A stretch of DNA of 64,000 nucleotides, taken from contig NZ_JAJBMO010000009.1 of the NCBI RefSeq assembly GCF_020537505.1, forward strand, positions 1 through 64,000. Reading direction: 5' to 3'. Below, piece after piece: positions 32,790 to 42,304 of this stretch. Positions within the stretch are counted from its first letter, which is position 1. Every line of letters begins with the position of its first letter. The stretch is from Blautia glucerasea. Lineage in GTDB: Bacteria > Bacillota > Clostridia > Lachnospirales > Lachnospiraceae. The notes below the pieces were generated by a model that saw only the letters and a program-made list of their open reading frames with translations, ran no database searches and was not told the DNA's origin. The translations under genes and the position numbers were made by a program.

Positions 32790-35531
32790 ATGAAACAGAG
32801 AAGCAGACGCCTGATGGCGCTGATGATTGCTGCAGCCATGACAGCAGGTTCTGTTGCAGTGGTTCCGGTAGCAGCGGAAGATGATCCGTACAAACAGGCT
32901 GAGGCAGCAGCGGAAGATCCGTACAAACAGGCTGAGGCAGCAGCAGACGACCCATACAAGCAGGCTGAGGCAGCGGCGGACGATCCATACAAGCAGGCCG
33001 AGGCAGCAACAGACGATCCATACAAGCAGGCTGAAGCAGCGGACGATCCGTACAAACAGGCTGAGGCAGCAGCGGAAGATCCGTACAAACAGGCTGAGGC
33101 AGCAGCGGACGATCCGTACAAACAGGCTGAGGCAGCAACAGACGACCCATACAAGCAGGCTGAAGCAGCTTCTGACGAAGAAGAGGCTCTTGGCGGAATC
33201 GTTCCAAGTGCAGATGCAAAATATACAATTTCCGTTACAGAAGACGGATGGATCAAGGTTGAGAACGAAGGTGGAGACACACTGGGTCTGGCAGATGATT
33301 CTGCAGTGAAGCTTCTGGAAGTAGATGGATATGCTTTCAAAGACATGAACCAGAACGGTGAGCTTGATAAATACGAAGACTGGAGACTTTCCACAGAAGA
33401 GCGTGCAGCTGATCTGGCTAGTCAGATGCAGGGTGAGGAAATCGCAGCAGTTCTGACACATGGCGGCTGGGGTGAGTTCACAACTGAGCCTTTGACAGAG
33501 GATGATGGTTCTTACACTTACCTGATGCAGGGCGGCCGTGGAGGCGTTACCAGAAGTATTTCCCAGGGCGGTGCAGCACATGCAAAATGGGCAAATGCAA
33601 TTCAGGCAGTTGCAGAGCAGAGCTTCTATGGTATTCCGGCTATGCTCTCTATTGACCCATCAAATATTTCCGGTATGGTAGAGACTCTTTCCCTGGCATC
33701 TACCATGGATACAGAGCTTGCTGCAGAAATCGGACAGGAAACAGCAAAAGAATATCGTGCAGCTGGTGTTACTGCACTTCTTGGACCGCAGGTTGATATT
33801 GCATCTCCGATCATGAGCCGTGCAGGTGGTACTTATGGTGAGGACCCACAGCTGACACTTGACATTGCTACTGCATATGTAAACGGAATGCAGTCCACTT
33901 ATGATGAGAACGGTGAAGATCTTGGATGGGGCAACGAATCTGTATATTGCTTTACCAAGCATTTCGCAGGTGCAGGTGCTACAGAAGGCGGACGTGATGA
34001 CCATGGAAATGGAGGACGTTACGCAGTATTCCCGGGAAATAACCTGGAAGCACATCTGATCACATATTTTGACGGTGTATTTAATCTTCCTGGAAAAACA
34101 GGTTCCTCTGGTATTATGACAGAGTATGCAATAGACGTTGATGCAGATGGAAATCCATACGGCGGAGAGTGGGCTGGTGCTTACAACCCATACCTGAATG
34201 GTATGCTTGATGAAGCTGGTTTTGATGGTCTTAAGATCACAGACTGGAGTGTATTTACATTTGCGGGTGTGTGGGGTGCAGAAGACCTGGAAGAAGCAGA
34301 CCGTGTTGCTACAGGCTGGGAAAATGGTGTAAACCTTCTCGGAGGATATGATAGTATCGACACTGCAAAAGAAGCATATGGCATTATGGTTGACCGTGAT
34401 GGACAGGATAAAGCAGACGAGATCATGCGTGCAGCAGCAGAAAAGTTCGTAGGAACTATGATGAACCTTGAAATGTTTGAGCAGCCATACAGCGATTCTG
34501 CATATGCTGAGTCTATCATTACTACAGGTGATTCCAGTGAGTTTGCAAAAGAAGGCCAGAGAGAGTCTATCGTTATGCTGAAGAACGACGGAACTATCAG
34601 CGAGAACGGTGCTGTATCCGAAAAACCAACCGTATATGTTCCTTACGTATATAACACAGGCTGGAGCGCAACATGGACACAGGGTATTTCCGAGGGAACA
34701 CCAAGCTGGACTCCGGGAATGGATCTTGACAAACTTGGACAGTATTTCAACATTGTAACAGATACTCTTGGCGATCCTACCGGTGAGGCTGATGCAGATG
34801 GAAATGCTACTTATACAAAAGACGATCTGACACGTGCATCTGAAGAAGAAATTGCAGCTTGCGATTATGTACTTGTTGGTATGAGCGGCGCGTATGTAAA
34901 CTCCTATGATTCCCGTATCGAAGGTGCTTTCGGTGGTGATCCGGTTCCGGATGATGTAGAGGAAGAATGGTATCCGGCATCTCTCCAGTATGGTGAGTAT
35001 GTAGCTGACAATGCAATTGAGACTTCTATTTCCGGAAAGATTCTGGAAGATGGAACAAAAGAGAACCGTTCCTACAAAGGACAGGCTGCTCATGAGGTTG
35101 CCAACTATGGTGATCTGGAAGCTCTTCAGTATGCATCTGAAGCAGCTGGCGATGTTCCGGTAATCGTTTCCATGAAGATGGAGCGCGGAATGGTATGGAG
35201 CGAGGTTGAGCCTCTTGCAGATGTAATTCTTGTAAATTACAACCAGCAGAGAGAAGATATTGTTGCAGAAGTAATCCTTGGACAGACAGAGCCTACCGGA
35301 CTTCTGGTATTCCAGCAGCCGATTGATATGGAAACTGTTGAGGCACAGTTAGTAGACGTACCACGTGATATGGAATGCTACACAGATGCAGCAGGAAATA
35401 CATATGACTTCGCATTTGGTCTGAACTGGTCTGGAAAAATTGAGGATGAGCGTACTGCAAAATACACTGCAGAGCCGCTTACAAAGGTTCAGAACTTTGA
35501 TTATGAGGCATATGAGGCAGCAAACAAATAA
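32790..35531 (+). CDS. secreted GH3 glycoside hydrolase with nine N-terminal DPYKQAEAA repeats
   Basis: 913 residues. Signal peptide 1-29 (ends VPVAA), nine tandem 11-residue repeats (31-128), a calcium-loop-like DMNQNGELDKYEDW, then GH3 domains in the usual order: TIM barrel with probable nucleophile Asp485 in LKITDWSVF and a KHFAGAGATEGGRDD motif, followed by the C-terminal sandwich domain. It has no sortase motif or membrane anchor, so it is probably secreted, perhaps held by the repeats. Specificity is likely a beta-glucoside but cannot be fixed. The start has a strong AAAGGAGG site. It is divergent from a LytTR/GHKL system and precedes a membrane-anchored GH3. Confidence 0.9.
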   Translation: MKQRSRRLMALMIAAAMTAGSVAVVPVAAEDDPYKQAEAAAEDPYKQAEAAADDPYKQAEAAADDPYKQAEAATDDPYKQAEAADDPYKQAEAAAEDPYKQAEAAADDPYKQAEAATDDPYKQAEAASDEEEALGGIVPSADAKYTISVTEDGWIKVENEGGDTLGLADDSAVKLLEVDGYAFKDMNQNGELDKYEDWRLSTEERAADLASQMQGEEIAAVLTHGGWGEFTTEPLTEDDGSYTYLMQGGRGGVTRSISQGGAAHAKWANAIQAVAEQSFYGIPAMLSIDPSNISGMVETLSLASTMDTELAAEIGQETAKEYRAAGVTALLGPQVDIASPIMSRAGGTYGEDPQLTLDIATAYVNGMQSTYDENGEDLGWGNESVYCFTKHFAGAGATEGGRDDHGNGGRYAVFPGNNLEAHLITYFDGVFNLPGKTGSSGIMTEYAIDVDADGNPYGGEWAGAYNPYLNGMLDEAGFDGLKITDWSVFTFAGVWGAEDLEEADRVATGWENGVNLLGGYDSIDTAKEAYGIMVDRDGQDKADEIMRAAAEKFVGTMMNLEMFEQPYSDSAYAESIITTGDSSEFAKEGQRESIVMLKNDGTISENGAVSEKPTVYVPYVYNTGWSATWTQGISEGTPSWTPGMDLDKLGQYFNIVTDTLGDPTGEADADGNATYTKDDLTRASEEEIAACDYVLVGMSGAYVNSYDSRIEGAFGGDPVPDDVEEEWYPASLQYGEYVADNAIETSISGKILEDGTKENRSYKGQAAHEVANYGDLEALQYASEAAGDVPVIVSMKMERGMVWSEVEPLADVILVNYNQQREDIVAEVILGQTEPTGLLVFQQPIDMETVEAQLVDVPRDMECYTDAAGNTYDFAFGLNWSGKIEDERTAKYTAEPLTKVQNFDYEAYEAANK
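32880..33173 (+). repeat. in-frame tandem repeat, nine units of about 33 bp
   Basis: Eight 33-bp units and one 30-bp unit encode DDPYKQAEAAA or EDPYKQAEAAA with Thr or Ser at the last position in some. The order of variants on either side of the short fifth unit is similar, suggesting duplication of a four-unit block. Confidence 0.95.
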
Positions 35532-35573
35532 TTGTAACGACTCGGAGCTAAGCCTTGGCCAATGCTCTACATG

Positions 35574-35601
35574 GCCCGGCAGAGAGAAATCTTTGCCGGG
35601 C
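35574..35601 (+). terminator. stem-loop between two GH3 genes
   Basis: GCCCGGCA (35574-35581) pairs with TGCCGGGC (35594-35601). It lacks a long T run, so it may act as a partial terminator or mRNA-stabilising hairpin. Confidence 0.6.
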
Positions 35602-35698
35602 TTAAAATGTGAATGCTGGCAACAGCAGCCCAAGTAGTCACCATAAGTGCAGGTATGCAGCACTTGTGAAAGCATGCAAACAACAAAGAGGGAAAAAA

Positions 35699-38600
35699 AT
35701 GGTTGATTTATTAGTAAAACTTCTGGGACCGTTTCTGTATAGTCTGGGAGTCAGCGAAGCCGATCTTATTTCTTACCTTACACAGCTGGAAGGATATATT
35801 TATGCAATTCTTGCCGCAGTTGTTGTATTGGTAGCTGTCATGATTCTGGCTCACTTTGCCAAGAAAGGCTTTCGTTGTGCGGTCCGCCTGGAAGCTCTTA
35901 TGGCATTTTTGACAGCGATTCTGATCATTGTGAATTCCATTTGCTATGGTCCGATGTATGCAAACGTTTCAGGTTTTCTGAATGCATCAAAAGCAGAATT
36001 CTCTGAGGAGACAATCCAGCAGAGTAAAGACACAATTGAAAAGGTAGGAGAAGAAGGTATGGTTCTTGTAAAGAACGATGGTCTTCTTCCGTTATCTTCT
36101 GATGTAACAAACTTGAATGTATTTGGCTGGGATTCCACCTGCCCCATCTATGGCGGAACCGGTTCTGCCGGATCTCATTCTGATGGAAATGTGAGCATTC
36201 TGCAGTCTCTTCAGGATGCAGGCTATAAAACAAATGAAACACTTTCCAATATGTACACAGAATACTGTGCAGAGCGTCCGACTATTTCCATGTCCGCTCA
36301 GGACTGGTCACTGCCGGAGCCAAACATGAAGCACTACACAGATGACATCATGAACGAAGCAAAAGACTTTTCTGATACAGCCGTTGTAGTAATCGGACGT
36401 CCGGGTGGTGAAGGTGCAGATCTTCCTACTAATATGAGCGCTGTAATTAATGGCACATATAACCAGGGACTTGCTACATCAAATGCACCGGCGAACTGGC
36501 GTTATATGAATGCAAGCTATACAAATAATGGTGATTATGATGATTTCGAAGAAGGCGAATCCTATCTTGAGCTTTCTGTAACAGAAGAGCAGCTGGTAGA
36601 TAAGGTTTGCTCCGAATTTGATAATGTAATCGTCGTAATTAATGCAAACAATACAATGGAGCTTGGCTGGGTTGATAACTATGAGCAGATCAAATCTGTT
36701 ATTCTTGCTCCTGGAGCAGGTGAGACTGGTTTCACAGCACTTGGTGAAATCCTGAACGGTACGGTAAACCCATCCGGAAAAACAGCAGACACTTATGTTA
36801 AGAATCTGCTTTCCACACACTACATTAACAACATCGGAAACTTCCCATATACAAATGTGGATGACCTGAAAGCACAGGCACTTGCAGCGGATTCTTCCTA
36901 CAAGGGAAATGTTTCTTTTGTAAATTATGTAGAGGGAATTTATGTTGGTTATAAATTCTATGAAACAGCTGCCGAGGAAGGTCTGATCGACTATGAAAGC
37001 AGTGTACAGTATCCGTTTGGATATGGTTTAAGCTACACAACATTTGATAAGACAATGACAAATTTCAAGGACAATGGGGATACCGTTTCCTTTGATGTTG
37101 AAGTAACCAATACAGGCGATGTTGCTGGAAAAGATGTAGTAGAAGTTTATTATACTCCTCCTTACACAAACGGAGGTATTGAAAAAGCATCTGTAAATCT
37201 TATTCAGTTTGAGAAAACGGAAACACTGGAGCCAGGAAAATCCCAGACACTTTCCTTCGAGATTGCAAAAGAGGACATGGCTTCCTATGATTCTGATGAG
37301 ATTAAAGTAGCTGGCGGCGGATATATTCTGGAGGCAGGCGAATATACCATTTCTGTTCGATCTGATTCCCATACTGTAATTGCTGAAGAAACCTTTACAG
37401 TAGACGAGGATATCGATTACAGCACAGAGGGACGTTCTACAGACAAGATTGCACCTGTAAACGTATTTGAAGATTATACACAGGGCGACTTCATCCAGCT
37501 CTCCAGAGCAGATGGCTTCAAGAACGCCGGAGCTTCCTGGGCAGCACCGACTGCAGAGGATGCACAGATGTCTGATGAGCTTCGTGCAGAAGTAGAAGCG
37601 AACACATTTGGAATTTATGACAGCAGTAAATATGACAATGCAGATGACGAGATGCCGACTCTGGGCGCTGACAATGGTCTTACCCTCTTTGACCTGAAGG
37701 GTGTGGATTATGATGATGCAAAATGGGATGAGCTTCTCGATCAGCTTACTTATGAAGATATGGCTACCATGATCAATGTTGGAGGATGGCAGACCGCAGA
37801 GGTTAGCTCTGTTGGCAAGATTGCAACATCTGATTGTGACGGACCAGCAGGTCTGAACAACTTCGTAACTAAGACATATGGTACTTCTTACCCGACAGAG
37901 GTACTGCTTGCACAGACCTGGAATAAGGACCTTGCCCGTGAGGTTGGAGAATCTATGGGGCAGGAGTTCTCAGATGTTAAGAATTATGGATGGTACGGAC
38001 CGGCTATGAACACACATCGTTCCGCATTTGCAGGACGTAACTTCGAGTATTATTCTGAGGACGGCGTACTTGCCGGATATCTGGCTATGAACCAGGTAAA
38101 TGGTGCAGTAAGTAAGGGTGTATACCCATATGTTAAGCATTTTGCAGTAAACGATCAGGAGACAAACCGTGAATCCTTCCTGCTTACCTTTGTTTCTGAG
38201 CAGGCAATGAGAGAAATCTACCTGAAACCGTTTGAAATTTGTATTAAAGGCTTAGAGGGCGGCTCTATGGCTGTGATGACATCTTATAACTGGCTTGGAA
38301 GCGTTCCGGCTTGTGCAAACTCTGACCTGCTTCAGACCGTTCTTCGTGATGAGTGGGGATTCCGCGGCATGGCAATCACAGACTATGACGGATCCTATGG
38401 CTACATGATTTCCGAGAACTGTGTAAGAAACGGAAACGACCTGATGCTTGGATATGGCAATGCAGAATCCAACCAGTTCCCGAACCAGAGTGCAACAGGC
38501 ACACTGGCAATGCGTCAGGCATGCAAGAACATTATGTACACGATTGTAAACAGCGGTGCATACGCTGGTGATGAGAATCCGGTTGGAGGCAAATCCAATA

Positions 38601-38734
38601 TGGATAAGCTGTTTATGAAGGTGAATGTAACTTCTGGAATCATTATTGGGGTGATCGCGCTTCTTGTACTGGTACGTGCACTTATGAAGAGAAAGAAAAT
38701 GAAAGCAGCAGAAATTAAGGTTACTGTTGAATAA
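35699..38734 (+). CDS. membrane-anchored GH3 with permuted domains (three membrane segments)
   Basis: 1011 residues. Two N-terminal membrane segments (about 33-53 and 65-85) are joined by a basic loop, then an extracellular permuted GH3: sandwich domain first (EEGMVLVKNDGLLPL), fibronectin III-like domain (VEVTNTGDVAGKDVVEVYY), TIM barrel last with probable nucleophile Asp895 in AITDYDG and VKHFAVNDQETNR. A C-terminal membrane segment with a basic tail (IIIGVIALLVLVRALMKRKK) follows. The positive-inside rule puts the enzyme outside. ATG 35699 has a GAGGG site; an upstream in-frame codon at 35609 lies next to the stem-loop and has none. A paralogue with the same plan is at 52119. Confidence 0.9.
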   Translation: MVDLLVKLLGPFLYSLGVSEADLISYLTQLEGYIYAILAAVVVLVAVMILAHFAKKGFRCAVRLEALMAFLTAILIIVNSICYGPMYANVSGFLNASKAEFSEETIQQSKDTIEKVGEEGMVLVKNDGLLPLSSDVTNLNVFGWDSTCPIYGGTGSAGSHSDGNVSILQSLQDAGYKTNETLSNMYTEYCAERPTISMSAQDWSLPEPNMKHYTDDIMNEAKDFSDTAVVVIGRPGGEGADLPTNMSAVINGTYNQGLATSNAPANWRYMNASYTNNGDYDDFEEGESYLELSVTEEQLVDKVCSEFDNVIVVINANNTMELGWVDNYEQIKSVILAPGAGETGFTALGEILNGTVNPSGKTADTYVKNLLSTHYINNIGNFPYTNVDDLKAQALAADSSYKGNVSFVNYVEGIYVGYKFYETAAEEGLIDYESSVQYPFGYGLSYTTFDKTMTNFKDNGDTVSFDVEVTNTGDVAGKDVVEVYYTPPYTNGGIEKASVNLIQFEKTETLEPGKSQTLSFEIAKEDMASYDSDEIKVAGGGYILEAGEYTISVRSDSHTVIAEETFTVDEDIDYSTEGRSTDKIAPVNVFEDYTQGDFIQLSRADGFKNAGASWAAPTAEDAQMSDELRAEVEANTFGIYDSSKYDNADDEMPTLGADNGLTLFDLKGVDYDDAKWDELLDQLTYEDMATMINVGGWQTAEVSSVGKIATSDCDGPAGLNNFVTKTYGTSYPTEVLLAQTWNKDLAREVGESMGQEFSDVKNYGWYGPAMNTHRSAFAGRNFEYYSEDGVLAGYLAMNQVNGAVSKGVYPYVKHFAVNDQETNRESFLLTFVSEQAMREIYLKPFEICIKGLEGGSMAVMTSYNWLGSVPACANSDLLQTVLRDEWGFRGMAITDYDGSYGYMISENCVRNGNDLMLGYGNAESNQFPNQSATGTLAMRQACKNIMYTIVNSGAYAGDENPVGGKSNMDKLFMKVNVTSGIIIGVIALLVLVRALMKRKKMKAAEIKVTVE

Positions 38735-38750
38735 GCTTTGGGAGAAAAAG

Positions 38751-38782
38751 GGCTGGCATAGAGAAATATGCCGGCCTTTTTT
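38751..38782 (+). terminator. terminator after the membrane GH3 gene
   Basis: GGCTGGCATA pairs with TATGCCGGCC, followed by six T. Confidence 0.9.
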
Positions 38783-38831
38783 GAAGAAAATTACCCATAA
38801 ATATATGCGGGAGAAGGGCGTTGGCGAACGA

Positions 38832-39845
38832 ATGAAGAGAGTTGTAAGGTGTTTTCTGTATCTGACATTTTTGATAAGCTGTTGCAGCTATGTTTATGCG
38901 CAAGATGAAATTATCGGAGAAAATGTATATGGAAAAGTTGATGAATTTGTAAGTAATATTCCTCTGGACTCGTCCTATGCAGAAGAATGCAGTGAAAAAG
39001 GAACAGTAGAAACTTTAAGATATACCTGCCATTCCTATGCGCTGGAAGCAGTAACCGGGGAAAGCAATATCATAGTTGAGAAAGCCGTAAATGTTTATCT
39101 GCCCTACGGTTATTCTGCCGATAAAACATACAATATACTTTATCTGTTGCATGGAACTGGGGGATTTGAGGACTACTGGATTGGAGAAAGCTCTACTGGA
39201 AAAATGACATGTAATGTTTTGGATAATATGATTCAGGCAGGAGAATGTAAGCCTGTTATCGTGGTATCCCCAACCTATTATTCGCCAGTGGAGTCTATGG
39301 GATATAGGGAAATGAGCAGCGCAGAGTTATTTGATACGGAAAAAGATCCATATGCAGATCAGTGGCCTATGTATTTCTGGAAAGAATTAAGAAATGATAT
39401 TATTCCCCTGGTGGAGTCTGAATATTCCACCTATGTCAAAAAGGATGTAAGCGTGGAAAATTTACAAAATACCAGAAATCATCGTGGTTTTGCAGGTCTT
39501 TCCAGAGGTTCAAAAGCGACAGTAAATTCCGGTATGATGCATTGTGCAGACCTTTTTGCCTATATTGGCTCTTATTCAGGAGCCTGGGCTGATGAGGAAG
39601 AATTTCAAAAAATTCTGGAATCAGACGAATATAAAGATTATGATTTCAAGTACTGGTACAATGGAAATGGAACGGACGATTTTTCATTGGAAAATCATGA
39701 GGAGTTTCTGGATGAAATATTGGAAAAGATGCCAGAACGATTTTCTCTGGATAAAAATGTAGCTTGGATTGTATTCCCAGAGGGCGGGCATGCGTATAAT
39801 TCTTGGATTGCAGATTTGTATAATTCGTTGAAGGTGTTTTTCTGA
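38832..39845 (+). CDS. secreted CE1-type esterase (feruloyl or acetyl esterase-like)
   Basis: A 338-residue alpha/beta-hydrolase. The N-terminus is a signal peptide, either cleaved after VYA or lipid-anchored through FLISCC. The core has YNILYLLHGTGG (oxyanion region), the nucleophile motif GLSRGS (GxSxG) and a C-terminal His in PEGGHAYNSW. This pattern fits the esterase-D/feruloyl esterase group, which removes phenolic or acyl groups from plant glycans. ATG 38832 follows GGGAGAAGGG at a long spacing; ATG 38805 lacks a site. It follows the two GH3 genes after a terminator. Confidence 0.8.
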   Translation: MKRVVRCFLYLTFLISCCSYVYAQDEIIGENVYGKVDEFVSNIPLDSSYAEECSEKGTVETLRYTCHSYALEAVTGESNIIVEKAVNVYLPYGYSADKTYNILYLLHGTGGFEDYWIGESSTGKMTCNVLDNMIQAGECKPVIVVSPTYYSPVESMGYREMSSAELFDTEKDPYADQWPMYFWKELRNDIIPLVESEYSTYVKKDVSVENLQNTRNHRGFAGLSRGSKATVNSGMMHCADLFAYIGSYSGAWADEEEFQKILESDEYKDYDFKYWYNGNGTDDFSLENHEEFLDEILEKMPERFSLDKNVAWIVFPEGGHAYNSWIADLYNSLKVFF

Positions 39846-39856
39846 TGGTGTCTGTA

Positions 39857-39876
39857 CTAGAGTGTGTTTGAAAAAG
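39857..39876 (+). repeat. dispersed GTGTTTGAAAAA motif, copy D
   Basis: CTAGAGTGTGTTTGAAAAAG, 12 bases after the esterase stop. It is the reverse complement of the form seen at 20293. Confidence 0.55.
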
Positions 39877-39909
39877 GCTTTCAATTTTAATGTAATGATG
39901 CAAACAAAA

Positions 39910-39955
39910 AAGGTGCGACTTAAAAGTTTGTTTTTAAGCTGCGCCTTCTTTTTTT
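39910..39955 (+). terminator. terminator after the esterase gene
   Basis: AAGGTGCGACTTAAAA pairs with TTTTTAAGCTGCGCCTT with wobbles, then a T run. Confidence 0.8.
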
Positions 39956-39958
39956 AAT

Positions 39959-40063
39959 TCACCAGCTGTAACCAGCTTCTTTATATATTGCAGCAACGAG
40001 CCCGAGGATGTCTGAATCCCATTTTTGCTCTTTGAGTGATACGAAAGCGTAATCTGTAGCTTT
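39959..40063 (-). pseudogene. possible 3-prime remnant of a protein gene
   Basis: On the minus strand about 35 codons are open and end in DSDILGLVAAIYKEAGYSW before a stop. The composition looks like a real protein C-terminus, but an in-frame stop cuts it off upstream and there is no start. I do not recognise the family. Between 39846 and 40200 I see only this, the motif copy and the terminator. Confidence 0.25.
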
Positions 40064-40200
40064 TTAAACGTGGGATGTTGTGGACTCCTGGAGAAATTCA
40101 TTTTATACTATAGTTAAATTATGAGTAGATTTACAAGAAACGAGAACTGGTTACGGTTCAAAGATTGTGAACAGCAGCAATTTATGGGAGGAAAACAGAA

Positions 40201-42117
40201 ATGGAAAATACATTTTGGATCTGGTATCCGGGAGATTTTGAATTATATCATGCAATGAAACAGAATTTCAGCCGTGTGGAGCGAGGCTTTGGGTGGCCGG
40301 CATTCTGGAAGAGCGAGGGCTTCCGTAACCGCGTGGCGTTCCGCCGGACCTATGAACTGGAGCAGGAGACAAGCTTTACTGTATTTTCCAATGCAATCGG
40401 TCATGTGCTTGTAACCTGGGAGAATGGGGAGAAGAAATATCCATTTGGAAAGAAGATTACAGTAGCATCTGGAAGGGTGCGGATCTCTATTCATGCAGGC
40501 TGTGTGGAGGCATTTCCTTGCGCTTATGTGCAGGGTGAGGTAATTCATTCAGATAAAACATGGATGGCAGAGGACTATTCCCAGCCATTAATGCCGGTTG
40601 GCGTGTGTAAATATTTCACGAAACTGGGACAGAATCCTACTGTATGGGAGTATACGGAAAAAGAGTGCAAGCCGGTGAAAATCAGCGAGGTAAATGGCGG
40701 TGTGCTGGCTGAGTTTGAGACAGAGCTGACGGCGGTGGTTTATGTGAAAGATAAACGCAAGGAAAGTTCTGAGGTGGAAGTTTTCTGCGGTGAGTCTATG
40801 GACGAAGCTCTTGACCTTGAGCATTGCTATTATAGCTGGCAGCCGGATCCTGTAACAAACAGATGTCCTTGCTGTGCAGTCCATTTTGCATTTATTCCGA
40901 ACTGCAAGGCCGAAGATGTAGAGATTACAGCTTTTTATCAGTATGTAGATTTCCCGAAACGCGCTTCTTTTAAATGCAGTGATCAGAAGCTGAATAAGAT
41001 CTGGGAGGTGGCAGAGCATACCTTCCGCCTTTGCAGCGGTATCTTTTTCCTGGATGGTGTGAAACGTGACAAATGGATCTGGTCTGGGGATGCTTACCAG
41101 AGCTTTTTCGTAAATCAGTATCTGCTGGCAGATCCTGATATTGACCAGAGAACTCTTCTGGCACTTCGTGGAAATGATCCTATGACAAGACATATCAATA
41201 CCATCATGGACTATTCCCTGTTCTGGATCCTGGGCGTGCTTTATCATTATGAGGCATATGGTGACCTGGAATTTGTCCGCCAGGTTTACCCGAAAATGTG
41301 CTCCCTTATGGAGTTTTGTGAGGGACAGCTGGATGAAAACGGATTTCTTGTAGGTCGTGAAAATGACTGGATCTACATTGACTGGGCTGACATGGATAAG
41401 ACCGGTGCCCTTTGTGCAGAGCAGATGCTGTTCGCAGCATGCTGGCAGACCATGGCGAAAGTGAGTGCGGCTCTTGGAGAAGAAAATCCGGAATATATGG
41501 AGAAATATGAGAAACTGATCGGGCAGATCCACAAATTTTACTGGGATCAGGAGAAAGGTGCATTTATTGATTCTTTTGAATCCGGTAAGAGAAATGTGAC
41601 CCGTCATGCCAATATTTTCGCAATTCTTTTTCACATTGCAACACAAGAAGAGCAGGAGAAAATTCTGGAAAATGTAATCAAAAATGATGCGATTCCAGCG
41701 ATTACAACTCCGTATTTCAATTTCTTCGAGCTGGATATGCTTTGCCAGACAGGGGAACTGGAACTGGTATTTAATAAGATCCGCAATTACTGGGGTGGAA
41801 TGCTGGACCGCGGCGCAGTAACCTTTTGGGAGCAGTTTGACCCGGAGGCACCTGTGGAAGAGCAGTACGATATGTACGGCGACCGCTTTGGAAAGAGCCT
41901 TTGCCATGCCTGGGCGGCAAGCCCGATCTATTTCCTTGCAAAGTATTTTATGGGACTGAAATTTACCGGAGTCGGAGGAAAAGAATTTGTGGTAGAGCCG
42001 CATACTGAGTTTTTCGACAGCTTTGATTGTACATTGCCTGTTGCAGGAGGAAAGGTTCATATTGTGTGGGATGGAAAAGAACTGAAGATGGAGACGGATG
42101 CGGAAGCTGCATGCTAA
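40201..42117 (+). CDS. GH78 alpha-L-rhamnosidase-like protein, cytosolic
   Basis: 638 residues, shorter than many GH78 enzymes. The N-terminal half is beta-rich with lectin-like modules, followed by the (alpha/alpha)6 barrel. The GH78 signature is DGVKRDKWIWSGDAYQS near residue 285, matching the DGPKRDR..WTGD region with the general-acid site. Also seen are GRENDWIYIDWAD and the C-terminal LCHAWAASPIYFLAKYFMGLK. There is no signal peptide. The enzyme should cut terminal alpha-L-rhamnose from imported glycosides. It has a GGGAGG site and its own terminator. GH78 members also include other activities, so rhamnose is likely but not certain. Confidence 0.88.
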   Translation: MENTFWIWYPGDFELYHAMKQNFSRVERGFGWPAFWKSEGFRNRVAFRRTYELEQETSFTVFSNAIGHVLVTWENGEKKYPFGKKITVASGRVRISIHAGCVEAFPCAYVQGEVIHSDKTWMAEDYSQPLMPVGVCKYFTKLGQNPTVWEYTEKECKPVKISEVNGGVLAEFETELTAVVYVKDKRKESSEVEVFCGESMDEALDLEHCYYSWQPDPVTNRCPCCAVHFAFIPNCKAEDVEITAFYQYVDFPKRASFKCSDQKLNKIWEVAEHTFRLCSGIFFLDGVKRDKWIWSGDAYQSFFVNQYLLADPDIDQRTLLALRGNDPMTRHINTIMDYSLFWILGVLYHYEAYGDLEFVRQVYPKMCSLMEFCEGQLDENGFLVGRENDWIYIDWADMDKTGALCAEQMLFAACWQTMAKVSAALGEENPEYMEKYEKLIGQIHKFYWDQEKGAFIDSFESGKRNVTRHANIFAILFHIATQEEQEKILENVIKNDAIPAITTPYFNFFELDMLCQTGELELVFNKIRNYWGGMLDRGAVTFWEQFDPEAPVEEQYDMYGDRFGKSLCHAWAASPIYFLAKYFMGLKFTGVGGKEFVVEPHTEFFDSFDCTLPVAGGKVHIVWDGKELKMETDAEAAC

Positions 42118-42182
42118 AAAGTGTAGAGGCTTGAAATACGTGTACAACATTGGATAGATAATATAATTAAAGTGGTTTAAGG

Positions 42183-42235
42183 CAAGAAAAGCATTGTTAC
42201 GTGGGCAAAAGGTTCCGTGACAGTGCTTTTTGCTT
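42183..42235 (+). terminator. terminator after the GH78 gene
   Basis: AAAAGCATTGTTACG pairs with CGTGACAGTGCTTTT with two wobbles, then T-rich sequence. Confidence 0.8.
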
Positions 42236-42304
42236 AATATGTCTGGGATTAGGTAAAAGTCAGTTTAGAACAATAAAATAGTCATAATCGAATAACCTGC
42301 CAGA

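Noticed and set aside
32880..33173. CRISPR-like array of regular repeats
   Set aside because: There are no unique spacers; repeats are contiguous, in frame and encode DPYKQAEAA units of the GH3 protein.
32738..33394. Opposite-strand and alternative-frame open stretches over the repeat region
   Set aside because: They arise from the periodic codons of the GH3 repeats, give low-complexity text and lack ribosome sites.
33660..35093. Long minus-strand open frame (477 codons) opposite the secreted GH3
   Set aside because: Shadow of the GH3 coding strand; Cys/Ile/Ser-rich text without domain marks or ribosome site.
40588..42150. Long minus-strand open frame (520 codons) opposite the GH78 gene
   Set aside because: Shadow frame; the plus strand has clear GH78 motifs and a ribosome site.
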